Origin: Fonsecaea monophora
Taxonomy: Eukaryota > Ascomycota > Eurotiomycetes > Chaetothyriales > Herpotrichiellaceae
DNA: 64,000 nucleotides
Direction of reading: 5' to 3'
NCBI RefSeq assembly: GCF_001642475.1
Contig: NW_019173933.1
Coordinates: 248,001-312,000, forward strand
The notes under the pieces: generated by a model
Told to the model about the DNA's origin: nothing
Seen by the model: the letters and a program-made list of their open reading frames with translations, nothing else
The model's database searches: none
Shown: positions 12,387 through 24,367 of the stretch, one piece after another
Numbering within the stretch: position 1 is the first letter of the stretch
Layout: each line of letters begins with the position of its first letter
Position numbers and translations under genes: made by a program

Positions 12387-13544
12387 ACAATCCCCAAGTC
12401 AAATGAGGAAGGCTACATCCACCCTTCCTCACCCTTTCCTACAGCCACTTGCGATTCTTCCTGCGTTCCAGCGATTACATTCGCACATTTGGTATAGCAG
12501 CAATCCGCAACACCATCTCGTCGGGTCCTCCCAATCACCACCTTCTCACGATCGCTCCCCTCCCTCAACTCAAGCTGGAGGAGATTTGCTCGTTCGGAGA
12601 AACAGGTTGATCTACCTACCTCTTTTGTATATTTACGAAGCTTGTTACATTACACTCCACTCAAGTTCAAAATCTTGTCTATCTTACAAAATCAGATCTT
12701 TGCTCAAGCGGCAATGGGGCTTAGAGAGAAAAAAGAAGGGACAGCTACACCGCAGGGATGGTGGTAAGAGGAGTTGGTCGCGTGCCGGTGTGGGGATGGA
12801 TGGCATAAGTCGTGTTGTATGACAGTGCAACGGCTAGCGCGATCTGGCGTTGTATCATAGTTGTGGTTGTAGCTCTCCAGCTGTGCAGATACCAGTGTAA
12901 TAAAACAAAAAATAATAAATCCAAAATGATCTTGAATTATATACCCGTTATTGTTGTTGCGTGGTCGAGCCTGCGGGCGGAAACAGTGACAAGGCACAGC
13001 TGCTTCAGTCCCCTCTTCCAACAACATACATACAATTCATCCTGGCAACAGCACAACAGCTCCGAAATCATTCCTGGCCTCCGCGTGAACTGGCAGAGCC
13101 AGCCAAGCAGGTCTTCAGCAGATGAAGCACGTATGTTTCACGGCGCGGCATGGTGTTCCACAAGATTGTTGTTGGGTTCCCAAAATTTCCACATCTGGGC
13201 ATTGGTGAGGAGAAGGTGAAGCTTCCGCGGCTTTTTCGTTCTGAAGCACGAGGGTTTTGCCTGAAGATGTCTGAAGCCGAGCTAGTGAAGTCTCAAATCC
13301 GCGAGATGAGAAGGTGAGTAATTCATCATGCTTACAAACATACAGATCGAAAGCTTTGAAGGAGGAAGAAAGAGCTCGAGTGTGAGGTCCGCAACCCGAC
13401 CGAACGCCTCCCTCTCAGCATGGTTCAACGCAAGGCACCATGTCTGCTATTAAGACGCGCATGCCCTGCTACCATCCTGAACAACCAAATCTCTCCTCGA
13501 TACTCCTCTTTGTTAATTGTCTTCACCGCACCTTACCACTCTCC
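12387..13544. other. HSP60 3' flank and promoter of the propeller gene
   Basis: About 1.15 kb. Contains AATAAAAC and AATAATAAATC near 12897-12922, which could be polyadenylation signals of HSP60, and a short upstream ORF listed separately. No other gene recognised. Confidence 0.45.
13267..13317 (+). promoter_or_regulatory. Possible upstream ORF (16 codons)
   Basis: ATG at 13267 opens MSEAELVKSQIREMRR, stopping at TGA 13315-13317. The stop region also looks like a donor and acceptor pair (GTGAGT..CTTAC..ACAG), but the implied intron is only 32 bases, too short for normal splicing. It could be a leader uORF of the gene at 13545 or chance. Confidence 0.25.
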
Positions 13545-14870
13545 ATGACTTCCGCAGCCGACTTAGAGGACAATAGTCTTCCTGTTCACATCACAGGATC
13601 TCTCCCAAAACTCCCGCCACCGTATAGCACGATTGCAACTTTCCCTCCTGGCTCCTTTCTCGAGAACCTTGCCGTGCGTCGTGATGGCTCGATCCTCGTC
13701 TCCGACATGTTGAGTGGGAGTATCTGGTATATTAACCCTCATGCAGAGGATGGAACCACCCAGGCAACCTTGGAGCTGGTTCACAAATTTGCGCCCGAAG
13801 ACGCGCAGGTCGAGCAGTCATTGGCTGTTGACGGGCCTGACGAGCAAGAACAAGGAGAAGGCGAAGGTCATGGTTCCTATGCATCCACCCCTGCCGCGGA
13901 GGCAATCGTTGAATCCCCAATTACACCGGATTTGTTCTACCTGTTCTCTGGTGTTCATGGCAAAAAGGGCACGTGGTGGGTCTACGAGTTGGACATGCGC
14001 TCATTTCTCCCATATGCGAGCCCTGCGAAGACTTCGGCCACAGGCCAAGTGGCCACTGGAGTCAAAGTCAAGCGCCTCGCCCCAGTTCCCGCCGCGACAT
14101 GGCTCAACGGAGGCACTGCTGTCCCTCACCGCTCAGAACCCTTGATCTTGATGGCAGAGTCGTATCAAGGACGTCTGTACTCTTACAATATCGTAAGAGG
14201 AAACGTGGACATCTGGCTCGAGCACGCTCTCTTGGGGAAAATGACGACACGACCGCCCTGGCCGGGGGTCAATGGTGTCAAATACCATCACGACGGGAGA
14301 GACAGCTGGATCTATTTCACAAACTCGGACCGCGCGATTTTAGGGCGGATAAAAGTCGAGAATCAAGACGTCACGACAGTTCCTGCACGCAATTCAAAGG
14401 AGCAGGTCGACATCGAGATTCTTGCAAGTGGTTGTGGTGGTGACGACCTCTGCATCGACGGACAAGGAAATATCTATGTTGCGACGAACCCGATGAACAC
14501 GGTGCTGAGATTTTCTCTACTTGCAGCGACTCCCCGCGCCTCCGCTGGCTCAGGAGGAACAGCAAATGCGGCGGCAGAGCGACGAGTCATTCTTGGCCTA
14601 TACCGCCCTCAGTTGTCTACTGAAGAGGCATCTGCGTCGCAACCGAAACCTGGCTTCGACTCCAACTCCGACTCGGATCGCGAGGTCGAGGTTGACCGGG
14701 ACACAACAGGACCTACTGCAGTTTCTTTCGGAGCTACAGCATCCGATGCAAAGGACCTGTACGTCGTCACGAATGGTGGGATAATCAATCCCGTCGACGG
14801 GGTCGTCAGAGAGGCGCGACTGTTGAGAGTACATCTTAAGCTTTTCAATGTTGAGATTCTCGACGCTTGA
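13545..14870 (+). CDS. Six-bladed beta-propeller (SMP-30/NHL-like) protein
   Basis: Single exon, 441 residues from the Met at 13545. An in-frame ATG at 13440 would add 35 residues that look unlike the family, so the inner start is preferred. Typical opening: LPPPYSTIATFPPGSFLENL, then VRRDGSILVSDMLSGSIWYI. Later comes LASGCGGDDLCIDGQGNIYV-ATNPMNTVLRF, an NHL/SGL-type blade. Family members are hydrolase-like or lactonase-like propellers, often secreted or attached to secondary metabolism; no active site could be assigned. Low-complexity insertions (EQEQGEGEGHG; DSNSDSDREVEVDRD) sit in loops. No signal peptide is seen. Confidence 0.75.
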   Translation: MTSAADLEDNSLPVHITGSLPKLPPPYSTIATFPPGSFLENLAVRRDGSILVSDMLSGSIWYINPHAEDGTTQATLELVHKFAPEDAQVEQSLAVDGPDEQEQGEGEGHGSYASTPAAEAIVESPITPDLFYLFSGVHGKKGTWWVYELDMRSFLPYASPAKTSATGQVATGVKVKRLAPVPAATWLNGGTAVPHRSEPLILMAESYQGRLYSYNIVRGNVDIWLEHALLGKMTTRPPWPGVNGVKYHHDGRDSWIYFTNSDRAILGRIKVENQDVTTVPARNSKEQVDIEILASGCGGDDLCIDGQGNIYVATNPMNTVLRFSLLAATPRASAGSGGTANAAAERRVILGLYRPQLSTEEASASQPKPGFDSNSDSDREVEVDRDTTGPTAVSFGATASDAKDLYVVTNGGIINPVDGVVREARLLRVHLKLFNVEILDA

Positions 14871-15336
14871 GGTGACGCGCACGGCTCTTGTGTTTGTTTG
14901 GATTTCCTTTTTCTTCGTGGTCTTGATTCAACGGGTCTGCTCTCTGCGGTCTCTGCCAGGCTGGACTGTAGTGACTGTCTAGACTCCAGAGGCGCGTATA
15001 CGAGTAGGCCATACGCCATACGCTTCAGGCCATAAGCCACACCTACACAAACACTGAGCTGTGAGCTGAGAGCTGAGAGCTGAGAGCTGAGAGCTGCCGG
15101 CGCCGAGTCCTTCTATCTGCAAAAAGCTGACCTCGTCATCGTCGCCACGTCTAAACTCTTTCGTCCCCTTCAACCTTTACCACCATGTGATTGATTGTAT
15201 TCATATCTTCACATCTTGACAATATACGACGCACACCACAAAGTGCCACAAAGCCTCGCCATCCCTCTCTCTCTTCCGCATCCCTCCCGTCCCCTCGCAC
15301 GATCCCCCCTCTTTTTTTTTCTGGTCAGAAGTGGCA
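14871..15336. other. Convergent intergenic region
   Basis: About 470 bases between convergent 3' ends, containing a short tandem repeat listed separately and a run of Ts. No gene seen. Confidence 0.5.
15063..15096. repeat. Tandem repeat, unit GAGCTGA
   Basis: Four complete copies and six of seven bases of a fifth copy of the 7-base unit GAGCTGA, with no mismatches, between the convergent genes. Likely a simple minisatellite. Confidence 0.9.
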
Positions 15337-17419
15337 CTACTCATGCGCCTCAACCATGCCTATCGCCGCCAAATCCAACCCGGGCCAATGCTTGTGACCC
15401 CACAGGAACCAATACGCCAGCGAACACAGCACGACAAACACGTAGATGGGCAGGGCGTAGTTCATGTTCGTGCCCGTGACGGGCAGGGTCGTGGGGAACG
15501 GCAACCAGATGGTCAGGTAGATGGTCCAGCAGAGGGCGAAGATGTTGACCGGCGTGGCGATGCCGGGCCACATGCGCCAGGAGCCGTACTGAACAGTAGA
15601 AGAAGAAGATGCGCCGGATGAGGAAGGGGCTTGGGGTTTATCGGTCAGACGGCCCGTCAGACGCGCGTGCAGGATGCACGAGATGGCGATGATGTAGGAC
15701 GTGTACAGTCCCAGAGAGGAGAGGGCCGTGAAGGCGCTAAAAGCAGTGCCGGTGGTGGAGCCGATTTGGAACAGGGCCAAAAGGCACACGATGACGATGG
15801 GGAGCCACGTCGCGTTGACGGGGACGTGACGCTTGCGGTCGATCTGTTATAGCAGTCTATCAGAAATCCGAGGTGGTAGAACAGGAGGACCATTACCCAG
15901 AAAGGTGTGATGCGGAATCTCAACAGTCCCAATAGAGAAAGGGCAGAGAGAAAAAAAACTCACCACCGAGAACCATCGCGGCAGAGCCCCGTCTCGCGCC
16001 CACGCCCAGGTAATCCTTGAGACGGAGGCAACGCTCGCCGCGACGACAAAGTATGTGACGATGATCAGTCCAGAAACCATGGCGTTTGTGGCGGCCATGG
16101 ACCCCGTCGCGTTCAGACAGATGGGGATGATGGGGTAGGAGGCGTCGAGGGCGTTGTCCAGGTTGCCCAGGCAGTAGAGCAGGACGAGGATGATGCTGAA
16201 GGCCATGAGGCCGTTGATGACGATGGTCAGGACCATGGACCGCGGGACGGCGTGTTTGGCCCGGCGGACTTCCTCGGACATGTGCACGACGCCGTCGAAT
16301 CCTTTTTCCGGGGAGGCATTGTCAGAAGAAGGGAGTTCTTCAAAGAGTGAGGACAAAAAGCAAGTTCTCAGCGTTACTAACCAATAAACCCCCACGCAGG
16401 CACCAGCATGCCCAGGTTAAAGGCGACGAAACTGCTCCGGTCCCAGCCGGACAGGATGGATTCGGTGAAGAAGACGAAAGTCGTGTCGTGCTTGGGCGCC
16501 AGGGCGGTCAGGACGGCGACGAAGATGACGAACAAGATGACGTGCAGAATGCCCGAGGCCAGCTCCAGCCAGGGCACGAGCCAGAAGGTGAAGGTGTTGA
16601 TGAGCCCGCAGGAGATCAACAGCGCCCACATGATGAAGGTCAGATGCCATCGCTCAGCCGTGTATCCCGGCACGTTCTCTGCGATCAGGGCTTGGAGGAG
16701 GGCCGCTTCGCCAGAGGCACTCCCTGCGAGAGCTGAGACCCAGGCAAACCAAGTCACCCAGCCTGTGTATGAGCTTCCGTGTCAATAGCGTGGAAACTTC
16801 GTGGTAAGAACAGCTGTTGGACATGGAGGCGCCGCACCTTGCATCCAAGTGATAAACTTCCTCGCGCCCTCGGGGGCCATGATATGCGTCCAATGGTACT
16901 GCGCGCCGGCTATGGGGAGGATGGAACCCAGTTCTGCCATGGAGAATGCTTGGGCCAGAGACCCGATCACGACCGCGATGCAGCCCCAGATGAGGGACTG
17001 CGGGCCGCCGTTCCAGAAGGTGGCCGAGATGTTCCTACCATGATGAAGATTGATCAGACGGGCAATTCTGCGCGTGGTTCAGGGAAAAAGACAAAAGAAA
17101 AGATGAGGGCGGACATGGCCATGACTTCCCAGGACTCCATAAAGGTCAAGGAAAAGGCGAGAAGCTGGGCGAAGCTGAAGAGTCGCTAAAGGAATCCGAC
17201 GAGTCAGCGGGTTTCTGTTCCATACGACACACAACGGTGAGTTTCGTTTACCCTGAGAGAGGTGCCATGGCCATCGATTGTCGCTGTTGGATACGCCTGC
17301 GCGACGTTCTTCTCCGAGTATTCGGGCGTTTTGGCATCATGGCTGTGACCGATAGACTCGCCCGAGTCCGTACCAGGCTCGACCGTCTCAAGGACATCTG
17401 TCTTGTCGACCTTTGCCAT
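15337..17419 (-). CDS. Amino acid/choline-type permease (APC superfamily)
   Basis: Plasma-membrane amine transporter of the APC superfamily (ACT group, like yeast HNM1/UGA4). Exons 17419-17252, 17185-17115, 17034-16838, 16762-16382, 16301-15964 and 15843-15337 give 553 residues. Frames join cleanly at TWMQ|GWVTWF, WGFIG|FDG and WFSV|IDRKRHVPV. Hallmarks: ILPIAGAQYHWTH, GFDGVVHMSEEVRRAKHAVP and TWAWARDGALP. About 12 hydrophobic segments follow a hydrophilic N-terminal tail of 56 residues. The donor of the second intron (AT|GTCCGC) is unusual and is the least certain boundary. The substrate (choline, GABA or an amino acid) cannot be told from sequence. Confidence 0.92.
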
Positions 17420-18465
17420 AGCGAAACGAGCCACCCCTGGCTGGTATGTGTGAGACAGCAAAAGAGGTGATAAGAGAGGACGACAGGAAAGGAAGACGAA
17501 AAGAAAACGAAGCAAACCGTTAGAGAGAAGTGCCGATCGCTCACTCCTACAAGGTACCACCATCACTCAAGGACCGCGCCACCGAGATACGCACGGCGGC
17601 ATGGTGGCATGTTCAAGATGATTGCGTCTGACTGACCCGCCTGCCGTGCGCAGTTAGACAAAGGGGGAGTCGAGAACCAAGAAGCACAAAAAGTCCATGT
17701 CATGGATAGGCCTGGTCCAACGCATGGGAAAGCGCATGGCCAAGCGACGCGGCGTGGAAACGGGCATCGCAGCAAGGAGTGAGTGAGTGGCATTGATAGA
17801 GCTTTGACATGGAGGGACTAGGGGACCAGGCGACAAGGGGATGGTGGATTGTTGCAGAACTATCGGAGGGGGTGGACATTTTGGTGTTAGAGGGCGAAGA
17901 TCCCGGAGAGATGGACAAATGTAACCGGTAGTTAGAAGGTAGCTAGTGATGCTGGTAATGGCCAATCCTGCTAGACAATGTCGGGGATATGGACATGTGG
18001 ATAATGTTTACCCATCATCCTACGACGAGCTAGATCAACAATGTAGCGAGTAGAGTTGTATCCCGTATGTTCCCTAGTATTTATCAAGACGAGAGAGAAC
18101 GAGAACGGACGGCGTCTCGGGTCGAGAAACCAGCCCGACGGCCCCATTCATTAGTTATTTCACAAGCCTTGATCCTCTGGGATTTCTACCCCAATCCCAT
18201 TTGGGCAGCTTCATAAGAGGTTGTGGAGTGTCTCGTAATGGAGATGTTATCGACAGCACAGTATCATCCTCCATCCCATTTCACCATCGCCAAAGAATTC
18301 CCAATCGCTACTCAGAGCAAGTGGGAAAATCCCCAAAAAGCTCCCGTTTCATGTCCTGAATGCTCCATTCTCCTCGCTAAACCATTCCGACTGTAGGTAC
18401 TTCTGCCACGCACTCATCGCTTGGTGATGCGCCAGGGGCCTTAACCACCAGTCACTGCCCATCGC
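17420..18465. other. Permease promoter region
   Basis: About 1 kb between the permease start and the 3' end of the next minus-strand gene. No coding potential and no recognised site. Confidence 0.45.
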
Positions 18466-19195
18466 TTAGGGAAGATTGTCCTCGTCCAACTCATAGATCA
18501 ACTCGCCATCATCAGCTTCAAATGGGAATCGATGGTGTTGGTCAAGCGGCGAAGAACCTCCTATATAGCCCAGGCTGTTAGTGATCATTGATTGACACAA
18601 GAGAAAATGACCGTATCAGTCTCACCATAGTATTGGGCCAGGCCACTATACTCTCTTGCTTCAAGGCCTTCGTGGTCTTGTTCTTTGAGAGTCGGGACAT
18701 CAATTGTCACTGTTGCTGCTGCTTCTTCTTCGTCGACCCCCATTTCGGCGTCCTTTGTGTCTTTGGCCTCTTGTTCCTCTTCAGACACCATTCGAGCTTC
18801 CCTCTTGATAGACCGCTGCGCCAACCTCTCTCGATTTCTTTTCTTCTGTCCTCGCCGAAGTCGTTCTCTCTTGTCGATCGCGTCAGGACATCCAAGCCGT
18901 CGAGCCAACTTTTTGCTGATGCAGATCTTGTGATACAGAGACCTGGGCGAGATTGAACGTTAGATTCTCTATCTCCCTCTCTCTCTCTCACATACATTAA
19001 TCACTAGATGAGTTGCACACGAGGTGGTACTCACAACAGCGAGTCCACATCCGTGTCCATCTCCCGGGCAATCTCTCCAAAGACCTCACGTCTGAAATCC
19101 ATCGTCATGCTGCGCAACAGCTTCATCATCAACAGGCAGGTCTTCCTCACTGGGATCGACCCCTTGCAGAAGCAGTCCTCTTCAGATCCGGCCAT
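18466..19195 (-). CDS. Divergent small Myb-like protein E
   Basis: Exons 19195-19035, 18942-18626 and 18560-18466, introns GTGAGT..CAG and GTGAGA..TAG, 190 residues. Residues 18-62 read CLLMMKLLRSMTMDFRREVF, then GEIAREMDTDVDSL, L|SLYHKICIS. This can be aligned with gene A (FLLSCVKH..VDFMEVAKEC..AA|AKRYERL), including a phase-2 intron at the same point before the third helix. A strongly basic stretch follows (KRERLRRGQKKRNRER), then an acidic middle and the tail ELIYELDEDNLP. The last exon is chosen because it replaces a stop in the intron with a coherent acidic tail. Membership rests on pattern and intron position; sequence identity is low. Confidence 0.6.
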
Positions 19196-19931
19196 GGTGG
19201 TAAGCAATCAAACTGTTTTCTTTTTTCAGATATGTTTCAATGAGACTTGAAATGGGCGTAGGGTAGCACGGGTGTATGTAGATCCAAGTCGAATGTGTTA
19301 TAAACGTGTGAAGAAGAGATCTAAGATGAAGATGAAGAGATAGATTAAATGAATTGTAAAGGCTGAGCGGAACAAGGTCAGGGTATAGACAATAGGTTTC
19401 CGTGAATAGGAAGAATGAATCTCAAAGACCAGATCTGGCAACAATGGTTAGGAGTGACACTCGATTGCTCGTCCTGAGATTCACAGCGACTTCAGATCGG
19501 ACATGTCATGTTGTAGTTTATCTGCAATGCACCAGAGACATCACCACCACCCCTATCTATATAGATAGGAAAAACAAGGCCAATCCAAAGTATCCCGACA
19601 CTTGCTTGCGACACCTTTAGTTAGCAATCCGCGGCACCAACAATGTGCCTGTAAAGCCATTCACCTACATCGAGATTCACCAACTGGCGAGCGGGTTTAT
19701 CAGCGCATCAGATACAGCAGAAATTACAAAACAAGCGGAAAATTTTGATCTCAGGAATAAAAGGAGGATGGTCAATGTACAAGATTCCTGCTCTCCTCTC
19801 CTTCTAACTTCTTCACTTCCCACTCCCTGTTTCCCCCACAGTGCTTGATGCAATGCTTTTCGAGACTCGAGCTTGATTCGCTCTTGCATGGCAGGCTCAT
19901 CTTCTGCTCCTCTCCACCTCTAGCCGACCAT
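19196..19931. other. Intergenic region
   Basis: About 740 bases between two minus-strand genes: promoter of the Myb-like gene E and 3' flank of ATP synthase beta. Nothing recognised. Confidence 0.45.
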
Positions 19932-22064
19932 TTACGACTTCTCCAACTCAGCCAAAATCTTCTCACCCTTGGCCCGGGCACTCTCAAAGTCGCCCACCAT
20001 GTAGAAGGCACCTTCTGGTAGGTCGTCGCCTTCACCATTGATGATCTTCTGGAAACTGCTGATCGTGTCCTTGAGGTCCACAAGCTTGCCTTCGATACCA
20101 GTAAAGACCTGGGCGACGGTGAAGGGTTGAGAGAGGAAACGTTGCAGTTTACGGGCACGTTCGACGGTCAACTTATCGGCTTCTGACAATTCATCCATAC
20201 CCAGAATGGCAATGATATCCTGGAGAGATTTGTATTCTTGCAACATCTGCTGGACGCGGGATGCGGTGTCGTAGTGTTCTTGGCCGACAACACGAGGGTC
20301 CAACATACGGGATTTGGAGTCGAGAGGGTCGACAGCTGGGTAGATACCCAATTCAGAGATACCGCGAGACAACACGGTGGTGGCGTCCAAGTGAGCGAAG
20401 GTCGTGGCAGGGGCGGGATCAGTCAAATCATCAGCGGGCACGTAGACGGCCTGCACCGAAGTGATGGATCCTTTCTGGGTCGTGGTAATACGTTCCTGCA
20501 TGGCACCCATGTCGACGGCAAGGGTAGGTTGGTAACCGACGGCAGATGGAATACGGCCTAGCAGAGCAGACACCTCGGAACCGGCTTGAGTGAATCGGAA
20601 GATGTTGTCAATGAAAAGCAGCACTGTTACGAGCGTTAGCAAACATGTCCGGATGCTTAAAGTTAGATAGATCCATACCATCCTGGCCTTGATTTCTGAA
20701 TTCCTCCGCTACAGTCAATCTGTCGATAGCAAGTACAAATATTAGCATAGGAACCAGAATCCAGTTCGACATCAAAACGCATTGCCATATTGGCGGATGG
20801 TCTTGGCGGAATGACAAGTAGACTTGGCGAGGATCTTGGCACAAAGAGGAGCGCCAGCGCAAAGATGCAAAGGGTTAAAGAAGGGCATGGAACTACTCAC
20901 CCGGTCAAGGCAACACGAGCACGAGCCCCAGGAGGTTCGTTCATCTGACCAAACACCAAGGCCACCTTGGATTCGCCGTCAAGCTGAATGACAGAGGTTT
21001 CCTGCATTTCGTGATACAGATCGTTACCTTCACGGGTTCGCTCGCCGACACCAGTGAAGACGGAGTAACCACCGTGGGCCTTTGCGATGTTGTTCTGCAG
21101 ACAGTTAGTCATCGAAACCCACATGGCCAGATGTACCCACAATCAGCTCCTGGATAAACACGGTTTTGCCGACACCTGCGCCACCAAAGAGACCAATCTT
21201 TCCACCACGGGCATAAGGAGCCAGCAAGTCCACGACCTTGATGCCGGTAACCAATACTTCGGCAGTTGTGGCTTGCTCAATAAACTCAGGGGGGTCGGCG
21301 TGGATGGGGGCAAATTTGTCAGCTTTGATGGGACCTCTTTCATCGATCGGATCGCCAGTGACGTTCATGATACGACCCAAAGTGCCTGGGCCAACAGGGA
21401 CCTTAATGGGGGAGCCGGTATCGGTGGCTATGTGACCTCGGACAAGACCCTCGGTACCTTGAATGGAAGAGTTAGCCATGGTCAATTGGGTGTGCGAAGA
21501 GGTCTCTCTTACCATCCATAGCAATACATCTCACGACGTTCTCACCCAAATGTTGCTATTTACCATCAGTCTCCAGCTTGCTAGCCACAATTTCACTGTG
21601 TGTTCGTACCGCGACTTCCAGCACAAGCTTCTGGCCGTTGTTGTCGGTTTCTAGGGCATTGAGAATGGCAGGCAATTGTTCGGTATCGAACTTGACTGTT
21701 GATTAACCATTAGCTTGATTGATCGATCCAATCTCGAATGTATATGATGATAGTAGAGCTCTGGGGGAGCTCCATGCGCGCAGGAAAGGATTTTTTCTTC
21801 CCATACCGTCAACGACAGCACCAATGACCTGGTGAATCTTGCCATCTCTTGCAGAATCTGTCGACGCCCATCGCTGTGCTAGAGCTGGAACGGCTTGTCT
21901 CCGGAGAGGCTCGAAGGCGCGTCGGGAGATCGAAGGTCGAGCAAGGGCAGACCTGCCCAAGCTACGGGCGATGCCGCTGTTCAATCAGTGTCAGCAACAG
22001 ACCAGAAAAGCACTCGGGAAGCTCTGCATGTGTATGCCGGGGAGCACACGAACCTCTTGAGCAT
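19932..22064 (-). CDS. ATP2: Mitochondrial F1 ATP synthase beta subunit
   Basis: Catalytic subunit of F1-ATPase in the mitochondrial matrix. Eight exons: 22064-22054, 21976-21807, 21695-21610, 21555-21513, 21457-21141, 21094-20901, 20719-20679 and 20623-19932, totalling 517 residues, normal for the family. The first exon carries only 11 coding bases (MLK plus two bases). Presequence at residues 1-42, rich in Arg and Ser. Walker A GGAGVGKT at 195-202, Walker B LLFIDNI at 289-295, and the signature PAVDPLDSKS. Every splice joins conserved sequence (VVD|VKFDT, AMD|GTEGLVRG, ELI|NNIAKAHGG, TG|LTVAEEF). It sits 516 bases downstream of the oxidase subunit gene, in the same direction. Confidence 0.97.
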
Positions 22065-22580
22065 GCTTGCAGATGAACGAGAAGGTGAGGATTGAAAGGT
22101 AGAGGGGAGAGTTGGTATGGGATCAGGAGCAAAGTGAAGAAACTTGAAGTCAAAGAATCAAAGTTGCTGTTCATTGAGCTCGGTTCGGCGCTATACCTAA
22201 TTGGGGACCTCCATTTGTCTCCGGCAAGGCCCGATCTCCAGTATGTGCCTCGTCAATTTTCGAGAGCCACCACCGCCGTCACCTCGCAAATTAGAATAAT
22301 ATTAGGGCTGAACGGGAATTTGTATGACTCGTACGTAGAATTAGAGGAACTGCTTTCTGCCACCGATTTCAATCAACGCCTGTTTTAATCTATGTACAGT
22401 CTCGCACGAATCAGAGAGCGGCCGCAAGGCACAGCTTCAGGGAAAAGTTGTGGATTTTTTTTTCTGTATTCACAAAACACAATGAGATCCCTGCTTTCTG
22501 GAGATACTAGTCACAGTACAAAAGTCCACCAGATGCGCTGGTGCAAGCCCGCATATCTTTACCCTTCACACCACCGTCGC
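22065..22580. other. ATP2 promoter region
   Basis: About 520 bases between COX5 and ATP2, AT-rich around 22280-22380 (AATTAGAATAATATT). No specific site assigned. Confidence 0.45.
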
Positions 22581-23438
22581 TTACTCGTCCGGTTCAAGCT
22601 TGATGCCCTGAGCCTTAGCAGACTTGCTTTGAACGTGGCCTGGACCAGAATATCCTTCACTGCTGATACCATACATAGGGTTGCTCTTCTCGGACTGTAG
22701 GTAGATGTGTCAGCTTGGTTCTTAAGTGAGAGAAACCTTGCGAGGCCTTCCAGAACTCCGCGGCAGCCTCATACAAAGATCGACTCACCTTGAGATATTC
22801 ATTGGTAGCTTCTTGCCATTCTTTGGTCATGGTTCGTGGAGGGGGTCTTGCCATGCCGTGGATGAGCATGAATGTAGCCAGCGAAATTCCAATGCCAACT
22901 GCCGTATAAAGCCAGACTTTGGTCCATTCGCCCGGGGGCACCTCTGCACGAGGTCCGTGAGGTCCAAATGCAATCCACCATGCTGTTAAAGCATCAGTAA
23001 ATATTCCCGAGCGGTCTCTCATGGCTTCTTGTAGGAAGCAGCGGGCATCGAAGCTTCGTCAAGCACATCTAACCCCTGCCGCGTCCCTCCGTGGAGGCGA
23101 GGCCAGTACATACCAGCTTTCTTTTCCTGCAAAGTCATCTCGTTCCAATCAACCTTCATACGATCTCTCAGTTGCATCCATAGCTCGGCCTGCTCTTGTG
23201 GAGGCATTGCTTCCCATCTCTTTTCAATTCCAGCGAGCGTAGGGTTGGAGATGGCATGGGCCGATCGCATCTGGGACTGGCTAGTCATGGGAGGGAGCTG
23301 TTGAGTAGCTGCAAAAGTGGGAGCCAGGGACCGCGCAGAGGATTGGAAGCATCGAATCGAGGGAGACGTGATTCGCGTGCATGCTGTCGAGGTGCTGGTG
23401 GAAGCACGAGCTGCACGGGTTAAGGAGCGGAGATACAT
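22581..23438 (-). CDS. COX5: Cytochrome c oxidase subunit IV/5
   Basis: Inner-membrane subunit of complex IV (COX IV family, yeast Cox5). Exons 23438-23114, 22982-22789 and 22694-22581, 210 residues. The N-terminal 40 residues are an Arg/Ser/Thr-rich presequence. Family marks: NPTLAGIEKRWEAMPPQEQ, KVDWNEMTLQEKKA|AWWIAFGPHGPRA, one membrane span (VWLYTAVGIGISLATFMLI) and the C-terminal MTKEWQEATNEYLK|SEKSNP. The splices join these blocks exactly. It lies next to ATP2, so two respiratory-chain genes are neighbours. Confidence 0.95.
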
Positions 23439-24367
23439 CTTGCTGGAAGTGTGTGAAATCGATCAATACATACGAAAGTCGAACTTTGAATACCCTACCG
23501 AAGCCTGGAGCTCGGCCGCCTCTGTCGTAGCAGGTTGCTTATGGGTTGAACCTGGTAGGAGCGAGAATGATTGTCTGAGGTCGTTGTTTCGAGATCCTAA
23601 GTTCAATCACATTGCAGAGGATTCGCTAGCTCTCTGGCCTTGGCACTGAGTAAAATTACCGCTACATCAGCAACCATCACCCCACAGCCTCCAAGTTGGT
23701 ATTACGTCTGTACTCGGTACTTGAGATGCAATAGTTGTCTGTGTGTACACGCTGACTCTTCGCTGGCTACCACTTCTACGGCGTGCGCGGCTTCGCTCAC
23801 AGCAACTGAACAATTACATGTATACCTGAAATGACATCACCCGGGCACGAAACGGCGTCGACCCTCGTCGTAATGCCGTACTCAGGAATACCAAAATTAC
23901 GACTCCGATCAGCCGCACCAGAATGACATGTAACCCTGAAGATGGACCAAATGGACTTCTCCGCGCCCGATTGTTCTTCAGAGACATGCAGAGAGGCGTA
24001 TATTTGCTGAGAAGGGTGACCAGAACAGGGCGAGCATATATTGGGACAAGGCTCCCGCAGGCATACCGGTGCAAGCACAATAGGCTAAGAAGACTCCAAC
24101 GTTCCAGACAAGAGATAATGCTTCGAGCTTTTTGTTTGAGACAATCTATCTCGGCCATTCAACATTGCAATGTTCTATCTTCGTCACAGCATCAAATGTC
24201 GGGCGTGCTCCAACGGCGCATACCCTACCCGTTTGCCATGCTCGGCTCGTCGGAAGATGTGCCCTTGCACTCAGGTGCCACAAGACCAACATATATCTCG
24301 TGGTAATGGTGTTTTGTTGCTGGTACGTCGAAGTGTTGTCCAACCCGCCTCCATATTCATTCTGCTC
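23439..24367. other. Intergenic region
   Basis: About 930 bases: COX5 promoter and cofilin 3' flank. Short frames only; nothing recognised. Confidence 0.45.

Noticed and set aside
13267..13382. Two-exon 28-residue protein MSEAELVKSQIREMRR plus SKALKEEERARV
   Set aside because: It would need a 32-base intron; kept only as a possible upstream ORF.
16347..16788. Overlapping plus-strand open frames of 126-129 codons
   Set aside because: Antisense shadows of the permease exons, caused by GC-rich third positions.
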